Shown: positions 20,880 to 31,183, counted from the first letter of the stretch. The stretch is DNA of 64,000 bases from Prorocentrum cordatum (GCA_963575745.1 CAUYUJ010017815.1:323501-387500), one strand, 5' to 3'. A program made the numbers and translations. The notes: generated from the sequence alone by a model not told the origin.

Positions 20880-21110
20880 TGGGGTGTCCGTCTCCTTTTC
20901 GGTTCCCACTGGTTCGGTTCTGGTTTTGGTCCACCAGTTCGGTTCCGGTTCGGTTCTGGTTCGGTTCCGGCTCGGTCTGGTTCGGTTACAATTGGTTCGG
21001 TTGTTTGCGGATCCGTACCAATCCGGTTCGGTTTTTTTATGTTTTGTGTTTTGGTTTGTTCGGTCCGGCTCGGTCACAGTTCTCAGTTCTCGGTTCGGTG
21101 TGGTCCCCTC
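20880..21110 (+). repeat. GGTTCGG-type minisatellite, right block
   Basis: Degenerate GGTTCGGTTC(T/C)GG units, the same family and orientation as 11690-11890. Confidence 0.8.
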
Positions 21111-21227
21111 ATGCAAACGGGAATTCGGACCGCCAGCAAGGCAAATATGGGCAAACAATGCTTTCTCCTCAATCAAGCCTTTGCCACCCAATCCAGGGGA
21201 GGACGGCGGAGTACGGCGTTCCCACAG

Positions 21228-21647
21228 AGTGGCAGATTGATCGGGATGTGTATGTTGAGGACACAAAGGTACCGTCAGCTCGATTGATAGCGTGGGAGCT
21301 CGACGACGACTCCTTCAGGTCCGTCCTCGAAATCGTCGTTCACGTGAAACGCGTGCCGACTTTCTACCTGTGGAACGTCGTGGGTATCAATTTCATCCTT
21401 ACCCTATCGACAGCTGCTTCTTTTGCCTCGGCTCCAGACGACTTCAACGGACGGTCAGAGATTCAGTTTTTACTCCTGTTGACCACTGTCGGTTACAAGC
21501 TCGTCACAGTAGCGTGGTTGCCAGTCAAGTCGTACATGACATGGATGGATATCTACATATTTATCAATTTCGGCGTACAGATTTTCCTCATCGCTCTGAC
21601 ATTTTTCTGCATACAGATGGCGTGCACATTGGTTTACGACGCTGATG
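21228..21647 (+). CDS. Cys-loop-type ligand-gated ion channel, M1-M3 exon
   Basis: Encodes the last binding-domain strands and the first three membrane helices. Seen in order: TEWQIDRDVYVEDTK; FRSVLEIVVHVKRVPTFYLW into M1 (NVVGINFILTLSTAASF); DDFNGRSEIQ; M2, the pore-lining helix, LLLLTTVGYKLVTVAWLP; SYMTWMDIYI into M3 (FINFGVQIFLIALTFFC). The order R-x-P-x-F-Y, D..GR, LL-T-x-x-x-YK, LP...Y-T/W..D-x-Y is characteristic of the pentameric channel family. The acceptor is CCCACAG|AGTGG; the donor is GATG|GTGATTGG (GT at 21648). The sequence joins 11208 in frame as YAVPT-EWQID. The substrate (ion or ligand) cannot be told from sequence. Confidence 0.85.
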
Positions 21648-21821
21648 GTGATTGGAGGAGGACGTCGAGGAGTAGGATGAGGAGTGGGAAGACGAGACCT
21701 ATGAGGATGGAAAGCATTATCAGAAGGAAGACAACGGAGAGATAAAACAGGAACGATGACGATAGGATTGGGGAGGAGCAGAAATCGAGAGGATGAGGTG
21801 TAAACGCCTGCCCTTCTTGAG

Positions 21822-21928
21822 GCGATTGGACGGACGGGGCATACGACGGAATCTACTGGTGGCGAACCGCGCCCGACCGAGAGTGCTGGCCCGACCTGTA
21901 CAAATTCCAGGAGTTTGTTGCCGTGCTG
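21822..21928 (+). CDS. Channel gene exon leading into M4
   Basis: After a 174-nt GT-AG intron (21648-21821) whose ends both carry G(T/C)GATTGGA, the frame continues GDWTDGAYDGIYWWR, then CWPDLYKFQEFVAVL. It joins ACTLVYDAD from the preceding exon. The hydrophobic end FVAVLVYG is the likely start of helix M4. The donor could be the GT at about 21929 or a GC a few bases later; a GGA/GCA microsatellite (21942-21985) follows. Confidence 0.6.
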
Positions 21929-21941
21929 GTCTACGGGGCCC

Positions 21942-21985
21942 GAGGAGGAGGAGGAGGAGCAGCAGCAGCAGCAGCAGCAGCGGTT
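21942..21985 (+). repeat. (GGA)n-(GCA)n microsatellite
   Basis: Short compound triplet run in the intron after the channel-gene exon. Confidence 0.9.
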
Positions 21986-22066
21986 GAAGTAAACGGCAGG
22001 TGAGGCCGGGACGGAGAATGAGGGGGAGACAAGGGGAGAGGAGGAGCACGAGTCGAAAACGCTAGA

Positions 22067-22207
22067 AACATAAACTTGTGGCGCTCCGCGCGGATGTCTT
22101 GGATCCGCGCTGGAGCGCACAGGCGGCGCCAGCGCGCCCTGGCGCCAGGGAGGGGGTTCCAGCGCAGATCCAAGAAATCCGCGCGGACCGTCGAAAGTTT
22201 CTGTTTA

Positions 22208-22211
<4 letters not shown>
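22067..22211. mobile_element. Hairpin MITE with AACATAAAC ends, copy 1
   Basis: 145-bp element: the left end AACATAAAC is mirrored by GTTTATGTT at the right. Inside, GCGCGGATGTCTTGGATCCG is mirrored by GATCCAAGAAATCCGCGCGG, and GGCGCCAGCGCGCC closes the loop. The same internal repeats occur at 58505-58650. No ORF. A (TTG)n run (22208-22277) starts at its right edge. Confidence 0.78.

Positions 22212-22277
<66 letters not shown>
22212..22277 (+). repeat. (TTG)n microsatellite
   Basis: About 22 TTG triplets directly after the hairpin MITE. Frames are poly-Leu, poly-Cys or poly-Asn. Confidence 0.95.
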
Positions 22278-22429
22278 GAACATTATTAATTCTAAAGAAT
22301 AATTATTGTTGGGACCCCTGGTGCACGGCCCCCCTGCGCCGCCTAGGCCGCAGCTACATTTTCATCATTTTCGTGAGGAAGCCTCAGGTAATTCGATGTG
22401 ATCAAGATCCGGTTGTTTTGTTCCCCCCC

Positions 22430-23180
22430 GCTTTCCCTTGCAAAAAACACTATAAAATGACATTTCTTGTTCTAATATAATCAAATTTCAAGAATCCCTT
22501 GCAAAAAATAAGGTAAAGTGGACATTCGCGCGCGCAAGACGAAATCCTTCCAAAAGCTTAGTGTTCGGAGCGATTTTAACATAAAAACATCAAAAAACCA
22601 ATGGTTTTTCAAAAAAAAATGTCAAAATCTCATCCCGCGCGCTCTTGCGGATTCGTAGGAAACCCAACACTTTTTAAACATTTCTGTCAAACGGGCTTTT
22701 GCGAGCAACTTTTTCGAACTTCTGCGACAACGGTTGCGCACCTGCCAGGGCCATCATCCCTGTCAAATAATACCATGCGGGACACATTCGTTTTTTCTTC
22801 GCGCGCGCACGCCGAAATCTCCAAAAACCATTGGGTTCTTAAGAATTTTAGCACCGCGCATCATAAAATCACACGAATCGCACCGTAGGTCCTCGAAAAA
22901 CAGCTGCACGACTTTTCAAAATTTCCACCCGCGCGCGCTGTCCGAATCCTAAAAAAAACAATGGTTTCCCAACATTTATGTTACATGAGCTCGCGCGAGC
23001 TACTTTCGCACGCTCTTGCAACGGGGTTCGCGCGCCTGCCAGGGGCCATAATCCCTTGCGGTTGCGCCATAGGTTGCGCCCTCGGCCGCCGAGAATAAAA
23101 CGCCCTCCTATTGGTTGCGCCATAGGTTGCGCCCTCGGCCGCCGAGAATAAAACGTTCCCTACTGGTTGCGCCATAGGTT
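22430..23180 (+). repeat. AT-rich imperfect tandem repeats
   Basis: Three nested patterns. CCCTTGCAAAAAA blocks lie about 70 bp apart near 22434 and 22498. A unit of about 280-290 bp is seen twice (GCGCGCGCA plus CGAAATC near 22530 and 22800; GC(A/G)C(G/A)CCTGCCAGGG near 22735 and 23030). A unit of about 55 bp (GGTTGCGCCATAGGTTGCGC then CGGCCGCCGAGAATAAAACG) occurs about 2.5 times at 23063-23180. No gene. Confidence 0.65.
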
Positions 23181-23264
23181 GCCCCAGGAGGCCTTCAAGA
23201 GGCCCCAAGAGCCCGCCGTGAGGACCCAATAAGCCCCCAAGAGGATGCACCATGTCTAGCACTG

Positions 23265-23435
23265 GTAACAAAGGTATTTGTGTATCCCCACATCCGCCCA
23301 GGAATTCCACAAATGTGACCAACTATCTTGCGAGTACGTATCATCTCATGTGTGTCGTGCACACTATCAAATGTAACAGAGTTGTGTATTCCCATCATCC
23401 CAGGAACTTGACCCAAAAATGTGACCAACTCCGCT
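23265..23435 (+). repeat. Two-copy ~117-bp duplication plus (TC)n tract
   Basis: TTTGTGTATCCCCACATCCG with CCAGGAATTCC and AATGTGACCAACT is repeated as GTTGTGTATTCCCATCATCC, CCAGGAACTTG and AATGTGACCAACT. A TCTCTG-rich run follows to about 23486. Confidence 0.55.
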
Positions 23436-23771
23436 CTCTCTGTCTCTCTCTCTGTCTGCTCTCTGTCTCTCTCTCTGTCTCTCTGTATTATGTATTGTAT
23501 GGCACAATTGCACCATGCTGGGCACATGCGCGCCCCGAATAAGTGACCAAGTTCTGTGGGTGTGTACCCCACGCCAGTGTAGTAGCCACGGTCGTCCGCA
23601 CGCCACGAAGTGAAGTGTCCCAACGTCATAGGGCGGGAAGCTGGGTTTGGGTGGTCGCGAAGAGTCGTTTGGATATTTGGTAGAGCTTGTAATGCCCCCC
23701 CACGAAGTGGGGGTATTGCCTGGTGTCGTATGAAAACCCTGGCACTGGGGAGAACACCACGCGTTCGGGTA

Positions 23772-23784
23772 AAATGATTGTTGC

Positions 23785-23824
<40 letters not shown>

Positions 23825-23825
23825 A
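23772..23825 (+). repeat. (TTG)n microsatellite
   Basis: About 15 TTG triplets in the intron before the last visible channel-gene exon. Confidence 0.93.
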
Positions 23826-23896
23826 TTATCTCATTCTTATGAGGGTACGTAGGCAGCAGCGGGATATACATGTGAGGGAGGAATGCGTGTATGAAG

Positions 23897-24095
23897 GCCT
23901 GGATCATCGGGCACTCGGTGTTCTTGGTCACCCATTTGTGCGGGCACACAGAGTGCCTATTCGGGGACTGGACTCGCGTGTACGACCGCAAGCGCATGCT
24001 CGGAGGGACGGTCACGTGCTACGACCAGTTTCCTTACGGCGACTCTGGGAGACGATCATCTACTGACACCATCTACTCGGAGGGGATAGCCATAT
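23897..24095 (+). CDS. Channel gene, putative M4 and C-terminal exon
   Basis: After ATGAAG| the frame reads AWIIGHSVFLVTHLCGHTEC, LFGDWTRVYDRKRM and CYDQFPYGDSG, ending TIYSEGIAI at 24095. Joined to exon 21822-21928 it forms one hydrophobic stretch (FVAVL..AWIIGHSVFLVTHL) of the right size for helix M4. The exon ends CATAT|GTCGGG, where the GT and the next bases are the left end of a TIR element (24097-24290). The acceptor choice is inferred from hydrophobicity, and the continuation of the gene is not visible. Confidence 0.45.
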
Positions 24096-24096
24096 G

Positions 24097-24290
24097 TCGG
24101 GCCGGGCGAAAGGGGGGGATTGGGAAAGGGGGGGTTACGAAATTTGCTGCATGCAGCTGGTTTCGGCCTCACCGAGGAGCCCATTCCTCGATACATAGCC
24201 GCCTCGGGCGCCGGGAGGCGCCGGGAAAATCAGCTACGTGAGCTGATTTTCAAACCCCCCTTTGCTATCCCCCCCTTTCGCCCGACCCGA
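24097..24290. mobile_element. Introner-like TIR element at an exon end
   Basis: 194 bp with inverted repeats of about 45 bp: left TCGGGCCGGGCGAAAGGGGG, right ending CCCCCCTTTCGCCCGACCCGA. The middle carries further short palindromes (CATGCAG region, ATCAGCT...AGCTGAT). Its termini begin TCGGGC like the MITEs at 4673 and 63323. It starts at the exon boundary so that g+T supplies the donor GT. Confidence 0.72.
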
Positions 24291-24436
24291 TTGTAGCGCC
24301 CTGTTCCGAACATCCGGTTCGCGACGTGCGCCTCCCCCCCGCTCGTGCCGCCTTCTTGCCCGGAAGGTCTTTGCCTCCGCCACGGGCCGCCGCCCCCGGG
24401 GGTCCCTGGAGGCTGCCAGGGGCCCCCACCGCCCAG

Positions 24437-24536
24437 AGGAGGAGGAGGAGGAGGAGGAGGAAGACGAGGAGGAGGAGGAGGAGGAGGAGGAGGAGGAGGA
24501 GGAGGAAGAGGAAGACGAGGAGGAGGAGGAGGACGA
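24437..24536 (+). repeat. (GGA)n microsatellite
   Basis: About 100 bp of GGA with GAA/GAC variants. The frame reads as acidic poly-Glu/Asp and is not a gene. Confidence 0.95.
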
Positions 24537-24759
24537 CGAAACCCCAACGCTCACAAGGCAGCACCGGAAAGATGTCCGACCCGCCCTCTCCTCCCGGATC
24601 CTTCGGGTGGAGGGCAACATTCGGGGGCTCTCCTCCTGGTAAGGTTTGCTTCTGCCCCAGATCATATCTAAGCCCTGGAGGTCCCCGAGGCCAGTCTCCT
24701 CGATCCTCGAATGTCGAGGGACAAATGCTCGATTCTTCGAGTATCCCCACCAGACGCAT

Positions 24760-25200
24760 GCGAACGCTGCCACTAGGACCGTCGGTGGAGCTCCCTATGG
24801 GGCCACGAAGCGTGTGAGCGGTGTGCCAATTGTGGGTGCGGTGGGCGCATGCGAACGCTTGCATGTGGGCCTTCGGTGGAGCTCCCTGTGGGGCCACGAA
24901 GCTTGTGAGGAGTGTGCCGCCATGGGTGCGGTGGGTGCATGCAAACGCAGTCAGTGGGGCCGTCGGTGGAGCTCTCCATGGGGTCACGAAACGTGTGAGG
25001 AGTGCGCCGCCATGGGTGCGGCGGGCGCGTGCGAACGCAGCCAGTGGGCCCGTAGGTGGGGCTCCCTGTGGGGCCACGAAACGTGTGAAGCGTGTGCCAA
25101 AATGAATGCGGTGGGCGCGTACGAACGCTGGCCTTTGGGCCTTCGGTGGAGCTCCCTCTGGGGCCACGAAGCGTGTGAGAGGTTTGCCGAAATAGTTGAT
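24760..25200 (-). repeat. 90-bp satellite array, five units, reverse orientation
   Basis: GGTGGAGCTCCCTGTGGGGC recurs at 24784, 24875, 24965, 25055 and 25145, a strict 90-91-bp period. The reverse complement (CCCCACAGGGAGCTCCACC) is the core of the array at 5885-6575. Because 90 is divisible by three, every frame repeats each 30 residues, so open frames are expected and are not evidence of coding. Confidence 0.88.
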
Positions 25201-25229
25201 TGGCGCGGAGGGCAGAGGCAGGGATGGGA

Positions 25230-25510
25230 GGGGGCAGCGGGAGGAGGAGGAGGAGGAGGAGGAGGAGGAGGACGGAGGACGGAGGACGGAGGAGGAGGAG
25301 GACGGAGGAGGAGGACGGAGGACGGAGGACGCGGGGCGTTGTCTTTTTCAAACCGAGGTCCCAACCCCACAGTCTGGTTGGAAATGATCACGTGCCAAGA
25401 ACGGACGCAGGGCTGTGATGAGGGAGGGGGGGAGGAAGGAGGCGGGAACGCGGGGCGCTGTCTCTTCAAAACGCGGACCCAACACCACAGAATGGTTGGG
25501 GAAATATTGG
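25230..25510 (+). repeat. (GGA)n and (GGACGGA)n run with a two-copy ~120-bp block
   Basis: GGA triplets at 25236-25345 pass into GGACGGAGGA repeats. Then CGGGGCGTTGTCTTTTTCAA with CCACAGTCTGGTTGG and CGGGGCGCTGTCTCTTCAAA with CCACAGAATGGTTGG form a duplicated block. Confidence 0.6.
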
Positions 25511-25837
25511 GGACGACGGGACATGGAGGGGAAGAGGAACACCCAGGACTTTTGAACGATAGACAGAGTTTGGAACGTGTATCGATTTGGTTGCTTCACC
25601 CACTAAGGTCTATGTGCAACTGTTCTTCCTTCTCCGAACATCTCGTCGGACATCGGTTTCCTCGAGATGGTCTTCGGCAGGTCTTTTCAAAATCCATATT
25701 TTGACGCAGACTGACAAGCTCGGGAAGGGGATTGGGAACTTTTAAGAGCCTTTTTGCGTAAGCTTTGCTGAAAAAACAGCTCGAGACCGCCACATCCGGA
25801 TTGTTTAATCTATGACAACCAGCAAAGTGATTGTTTC

Positions 25838-27655
25838 AACGCCGCCACCCAATACTTCTTTTGTAAGGCCTCCACTCAAGTAATCCTTTCGTAAGGTGTT
25901 CACTAGAAAAAAAACCGTTAGTGCTGCCGCCACTAAGGGAATTCTGTAGCACGGCCTCCACACAAGGATTATGTGTTGTTCTTTGTTTTGTTGCAAGGCC
26001 TCCACAACGAGAATCCTTTTGCACGGCCTCCACAAAAAAAAGACTCCTTGTGTAACGTCGCCACATAAGAAATCCTTGCGCCGAGCCGTCACAAAAATAT
26101 GATTTTTGTTTGGCAAAACGAACTCTTTTGTGAGGCCGCCACAACAGGAATCTTCTTTCAAGGCCGCCACAAGGAATCCGTTTGCAGGGCCGCCCCCTAA
26201 TAATCTTTCGTGGCGGCCTCACAGAAGGAATCTTTTATGTACGTCCAGCACACAAGGACTCCTCCTGTAAGGCAGCCGATTAGTTTTCGGCAGCCAGCCC
26301 AGGAAACCAAGGAAACCATTCAAAACCATGGGGAGTAAGGAAACATAGCACAAGACAATGAACACCATATTGTGTTTGCATAAATTTTCTGTGTGGATAA
26401 TTGTTCCTTGTTGTGTCCATGGTTGTTTGCAATGTTTGCATATGTGCTCCGTAGTTTTAGAGGTGTTTTGTTCATTGTATGTTCATATGTTTTCTCTGTT
26501 CTAAATTTTCTAATGCGGTTTCATTGTCTGGGGGGGAGGTGCCTTGTTTCCGCTGTTGTTTTGCATTGTTGTGTTTGATATGTTTCTTTATTTTCATTGT
26601 TTCCTTGGGAGCCTCCGAAATTTGTCAGGCCGCCACACAAGGAATCATTTTCGTAAGGCCTCCACAACAAGGAATCATTGTGTAAGGCCTCCACAAAAGG
26701 ATGTCTCCTGTACAGCCCCCAACAAACGGAATTATTGTGTAAGGCCGCCACGCAAGGAATCGTTTTGTAAGGCCCCCACAAAAATAATCCTGTGGTAAGG
26801 CCTCCACAAAGGGAGTCCTTGTGCACGGTTGCCACAAGGGGATTTCTTGTGTAGGGCAGCCACAAAGGGACTCCTTGTGTAGAGCCGCCACAAAAATAAT
26901 CTTGTTGTAAAGCCACCGCCCAAAAAATCTTCGCAAGGCCGGTCCAAGAATAATTCTTTTGGAAGGCCCCCACAGTAGGAATTTTTGTGTAGGGCCGTCA
27001 GCAAAAAATGATTGTGTAAGGGTTCGCGCAAAGAATGTATGTAGGGCCGCCTCGAAAGGAATCCTGCTGTAAAGCCGCCAATCAGATTTCGGCAGCCAGC
27101 CGCGGAAAACAAGGAACATAATGAGCAACAGGGGGGACACGAAAAGCACAGCGAAAAACAATGAAAAACATATTACGTAGTGTGGTTTCATCGGTTCTCT
27201 TTGCGTGTCATTGTTGTTGCTGTCTTCTAATCGGTCTCCATTGGTTTGCATTGTTTTTGTTGGGTTCACATAAGTTGTCAGTCGTCCTCTGTGTGTTTTC
27301 GTTGTGTTTTCATATGTTGTTTTCTTTGGTTGTCATTGTGGTTTGTTGTGTTTTCGCAGTGCGCTTGTGGTTTTACATGGGTGCTTTTGTTCGATGTGTT
27401 TCCATGTTTTAAGTTGCTTTCGTTGTTTTTTTTGGTTCCCGGAGAGTTCCCGAAATTTGTCAGGCCGCCACAACAAGAATATTGTGCTTTGGCAAGGTCG
27501 CCACGAAGAGGTTTTTTTGGGGGGTAAAGGCCTCCACAAAAAGGAGCCCTTTTTTTAGCGCCCCCACTAATCACTCCTTTTGTTCTTCAGCCCGCCACAA
27601 AGGATTTCTAGCATCAGGCCGCCCAAAAAAAAGGAAATCCCCCCTTTTGGAAATG
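25838..27655 (+). repeat. Higher-order repeat: ~36-bp GGCCGCCACAA units with AT-rich spacers
   Basis: Some 30 copies of a unit of about 36 bp built on AAGGCCGCCACAAAAGGAAT and TTTTGT form three blocks (25838-26275, 26625-27075, 27465-27655). The two intervening spacers (350-390 bp) resemble each other: each begins TTTCGGCAGCCAGCC followed by AAGGAA, and each ends CCGAAATTTGTCAGGCCGCC. So the real period is a composite of about 800-850 bp. No protein-coding signal. Confidence 0.75.
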
Positions 27656-28290
27656 CAGCCACAGGTGGTGTACCTTCTGGGGGCTTCCTAAGCGATGCCA
27701 AGAGACGGCTTCGATGCATTGTCCGTGGGTGTCGGGCGCGGAAGGCTGGCGTTGGGGTTGATCGTGCCCACAGATGAGACGACGTCTCCCTCGACTGTAG
27801 TCTTTTGAACTGCAGCCACGGCGGACGCACCTTGGGAGGGTTTTGTTTCTTGCGCAAATATCTTCAACAGATCGGCGTTTCAAAGGGTTTGAATTCTGCG
27901 CATGTTCAATACATCCGTGGCGCGAGATGCTTGCCAAAAGAATCGGAAGATCAACGTGGCAATTGAGCCACGGTGGGCGCACCCCTTGAGCATTTCTTGT
28001 TTTACTCGTGGCGCCCAACAGGAGGCATTTTGCGCATGGTTTGTGGGTTTTGTCTGCGGGACTACTGTCACTAGAAACGTAGAGAGTGACAAGTGGCAAC
28101 CTCGATTGTACCTGCTTCAGGAACTTCGGTCACGGTGGACCTTCCCCTTAGAGATTCCAGTGGATGTCGTTTAAAGGAACGAGGAATCCCGTGCATCGAT
28201 CGTTGATTTTGAGCGCGGGATGTGTACCGCTAAGGACGTGCAGTTCAAACATGACAGAGCCGCAACTCCCAGCTGCCATGGAAACTCATC
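27655..28290 (+). repeat. ~155-bp degenerate tandem repeat
   Basis: A GCAGCCACGG(C/T)GG(A/G)CGCACC motif recurs near 27656, 27811, 27964 and 28124, spaced 153-160 bp. The remainder of each unit is strongly diverged. Confidence 0.5.
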
Positions 28291-29465
28291 CACGTATGTC
28301 GGCCTTCTTGATGGACTCCTGCACCGCCTCAACTAACACTGTTCAGTTTCGCTCGTGTTGATTGGTTCATGGCTCACATGCCCTTCTCGACTGGCATTCG
28401 GCGAGGGTCGGAGCCAACGCATTATATGTTGGTTTTGGGCGTGGGCTGTCTGTTAGCCAGGGCGCCCAAACATTAAGCATAGAAAACAGCAACCTGTAAT
28501 AGTAGGAGCATTAAGCAATCCGACATCAGTTCGTTTAGTTTCTTGTATACAGAATGTTGCACGCATCAGTACGCGGCGACGCATTGAAGACTCATGGGCG
28601 CACGCTCCATGCGGGGTTTTTCGGACTTGGCCGGTTTTACATGATTGAGGCGGAATGCGTTCGAGCGGCCAAGTCGCAGTGATGGAAACTGGTTGTACCT
28701 TAACAGGACGCAGTGCCAAAACCCCAAAACCGTTATCATCCACAACGCTAGCATCATACAACATAGTTCGCACATGATCGTCGTGACCGTCGCAGGCACA
28801 CTTTGCATCGGCATCGTACCAGCTGATGAAGCTCGCGCGGTTGGACCCGTCATCATCGCCAGCACAAGATGAAGCACATACTACATTTCAGCTTCCAGAG
28901 GAAATCATCGCCATGACGAAAGCCACTATAGCCACGAGCGTAGGCCAGACGACAAAGCCTCCAACACCAGGACCGAGCAAGCAAACAATGCGCGTCGGTA
29001 TATTGTTTTGTTGTTGTTGTTGTTGTTTTTGCGGGGGGGGGCTAGCATCGATTATTTGTGTGTTTCCCTGTTCGACTTTCTAGACAACGTGGCAAACGCC
29101 TGCTGAACATTTAGAGGCCAGGTGTCAACGCCTGGAGAGAAAGCGCAGCTTTTGGGGGACGCCCGAAGAAGTCTGGAAGCCTCCCTCCTCGATCATCGAG
29201 GGTCGAACGACAAATTGTGTGAGTTCTGCATCCCGTTCCGCCTCCTCCTGGTCTCCTCCTTCTCGTCTCTCTCGGACTTGGCCCGTCCCTTCGCACGTGG
29301 TTGGGTCATGCCTCGTCTCCTCCGTTTTTTCCTGTCCATTGCCGCCAGATCTCCGCCGTGATCAGGTACGTTTCGCCCCCTTCCCCATGATTGGCTTTTC
29401 ATCCCGAGACGCAGAGGCCAAACATGTCTAAACAACAAAAGCAACAATTTTAAGGCTGATCGCTC
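28290..29465. other. No gene recognised
   Basis: Mixed-composition DNA with a short (TTG)n and G8 run near 29008-29042. Short open frames on both strands lack domains, and I see no repeat unit. Confidence 0.4.
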
Positions 29466-29469
29466 TTCA

Positions 29470-31065
29470 TGGCTCGCGTGTCACTCAACATGTATACCGC
29501 AAGCCTTCGACACCCACCATCTTCGTTTCCGATCGCACCTCGTTTGGGGGGATCTCTTGCTTGTCTGCCAGGGAACCAGAGGAACGAGGAAGGAGGGGGA
29601 CAAATGGATTGGAAGAAGATTGAAGGCGGGGCCCTGACGATGGGGTTGGGCGGGCCAGCTCTAACTGGCGGGTCGGGCTGGCGGATCCTCGCGGGCGGAT
29701 CGGGCGGGTGGGGCATCGCAGCGGTCGGCAGGGTCGCCGGGCGCGCGGACGGGTGGACCCTGACAGGCAGGATTGGCGGGCAGATTTTGACGGGCGGGTC
29801 GGGCGGGCGAATCCTAATAACGGGCGGTCGGACTGCGGACCCTAGTGAGCCGGGTCGGGCAGGAAATTGAAGCGGGCGGCGGTTTTCAAGCAGGCGGCCG
29901 GGCGCGCCCCGACGGGCGGGCGGGCCGCGCGGATTCCAAGGAGCTGGTCGGGCGGGCGGGCCCCATCGGACGGGCGCGGCGTGGAAACAATGGTTTGACA
30001 TTTTGGGAGGGGGCCTCAGGCGAGAGCACGAGTCCTGAGTGACCTGTAGCGAGGTCTCGTGCGAGAGCGCGATTCCTTGGCGTCGTGGGCGCAGAGCACG
30101 AATTCATTCCAAGAACGTCCCAAGCGAGAGCGCGATTAGTTCGATATGAAGAAGTCCCGCGCAAGAGTGGAATTTTGAATGCACTGCGCAGGAATATCTG
30201 GCGGCAGCCACTGTTGTTGTAAACCCGTGGCCACGGGCACAGTTTGAGGCTCAAATTTTCCTGTAAAAAACCAGGGTGCGAACCCCCGGGGGGCACTTCA
30301 ACTGAATGATCATCCATCTGGCGCCATTGGGGGGATCAACAATCATAATGTCCAGAAGCGAGAGTCCAGCGTTCGTTCTAAGACTGTTCGCTCTCCGTGG
30401 GTCGCGTGTCCTGCATCATGTGTGCCGCAAGTCCTCGACGCCCGCTCTATCCGTCTGTGATGCTATCCCGTTTGGGGGTATACCTTTCTTGCTTGCCGCG
30501 TGTAGTTGGCGCGGCCCTTATAGTAGTGGGAGGAGGATGGAACTGACGAGAGCGAGGAACAGAGAAGGATGACAGAAGAAAGGGGGGCGCGGACGGGGCA
30601 TTAAAGCGGGCGGGTGGGGTTCCGAGCGCGCGAGCGGGCGGACGCTGACAGGTCGGTCGGTCGGGCGGGCCCTAAATGGCGGGTTGTGCGGTACATGGAT
30701 GCGCGAACGGGCGGACCCCAACTGGTGGGTCGGGCTGGCGGACGCTGGCGGGCGGGTCGGGCGGGCGGGCCCTAACGGGCGGGTCGGGCGACCGGGGTAA
30801 TTTGCGAAGACGCCTCAGGCGATAGTACGAATCATGAGCAGATTGTGAGGAACTCTCGTGCGAGAGCGCGATTCCTAGACGTCGGGAGCTTGGCGCCTGA
30901 GTAAATTGCGAGGAAGTCCTGGGCGAGACCGCGATTCCTGAGTGAATTGTGAAGACGTTTCGAGCGGCATCGCGGTTCTATGCAAATTGCGGGGAAGCGT
31001 TACGGGAACCGTCGATGTTGTTGTAGTCCAGGGGCCAGGGGCGCAGCGTGAGCGTCAAACTTGTA
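29470..31065 (+). repeat. Two-copy tandem duplication, each with its own GGCGGGTCGG minisatellite
   Basis: Copy 1 (29470-30265) and copy 2 (30375-31065) have the same order. First a TCGCGTGTC...GCAAG(C/T)C(T/C)TCGAC opening. Then a GGCGGGTCGGGCGGGC minisatellite (29640-29970; 30590-30800). Then several GTGCGAGAGCGCGATTCCT units. Last a TTGTTGTA...GGCCA(C/G)GGGC...AGTTTGAG(G)-like end. Divergence is high, so the duplication is old. Confidence 0.65.
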
Positions 31066-31106
31066 CATACATACATACAGATAGATAGATAGACAGATAG
31101 ATAGAT
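31062..31106 (+). repeat. (CATA)n-(GATA)n microsatellite
   Basis: Tetranucleotide run ending about 80 bp before the start of the retroelement ORF at 31184. Confidence 0.93.
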
Positions 31107-31183
31107 ATGTGCGTGTGTGTGGCATTGTCTGTGACTGAAGTGACGGGGTGTGGAAGCTAGCGAAAAGGTAGCAACCGCGGCCC

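Noticed and set aside
24646-25704. A 352-codon plus-strand frame with 30-residue repeats
   Set aside because: The 90-bp satellite has a period divisible by three, so repetitive open frames arise on both strands. No conserved domain, start context or splice signal supports a gene, though it is kept as a question in the findings.
25838-27655. CRISPR-like array
   Set aside because: Units are degenerate, spacing is irregular, the interiors resemble each other, and the host is a eukaryote without cas genes. It is a higher-order satellite.
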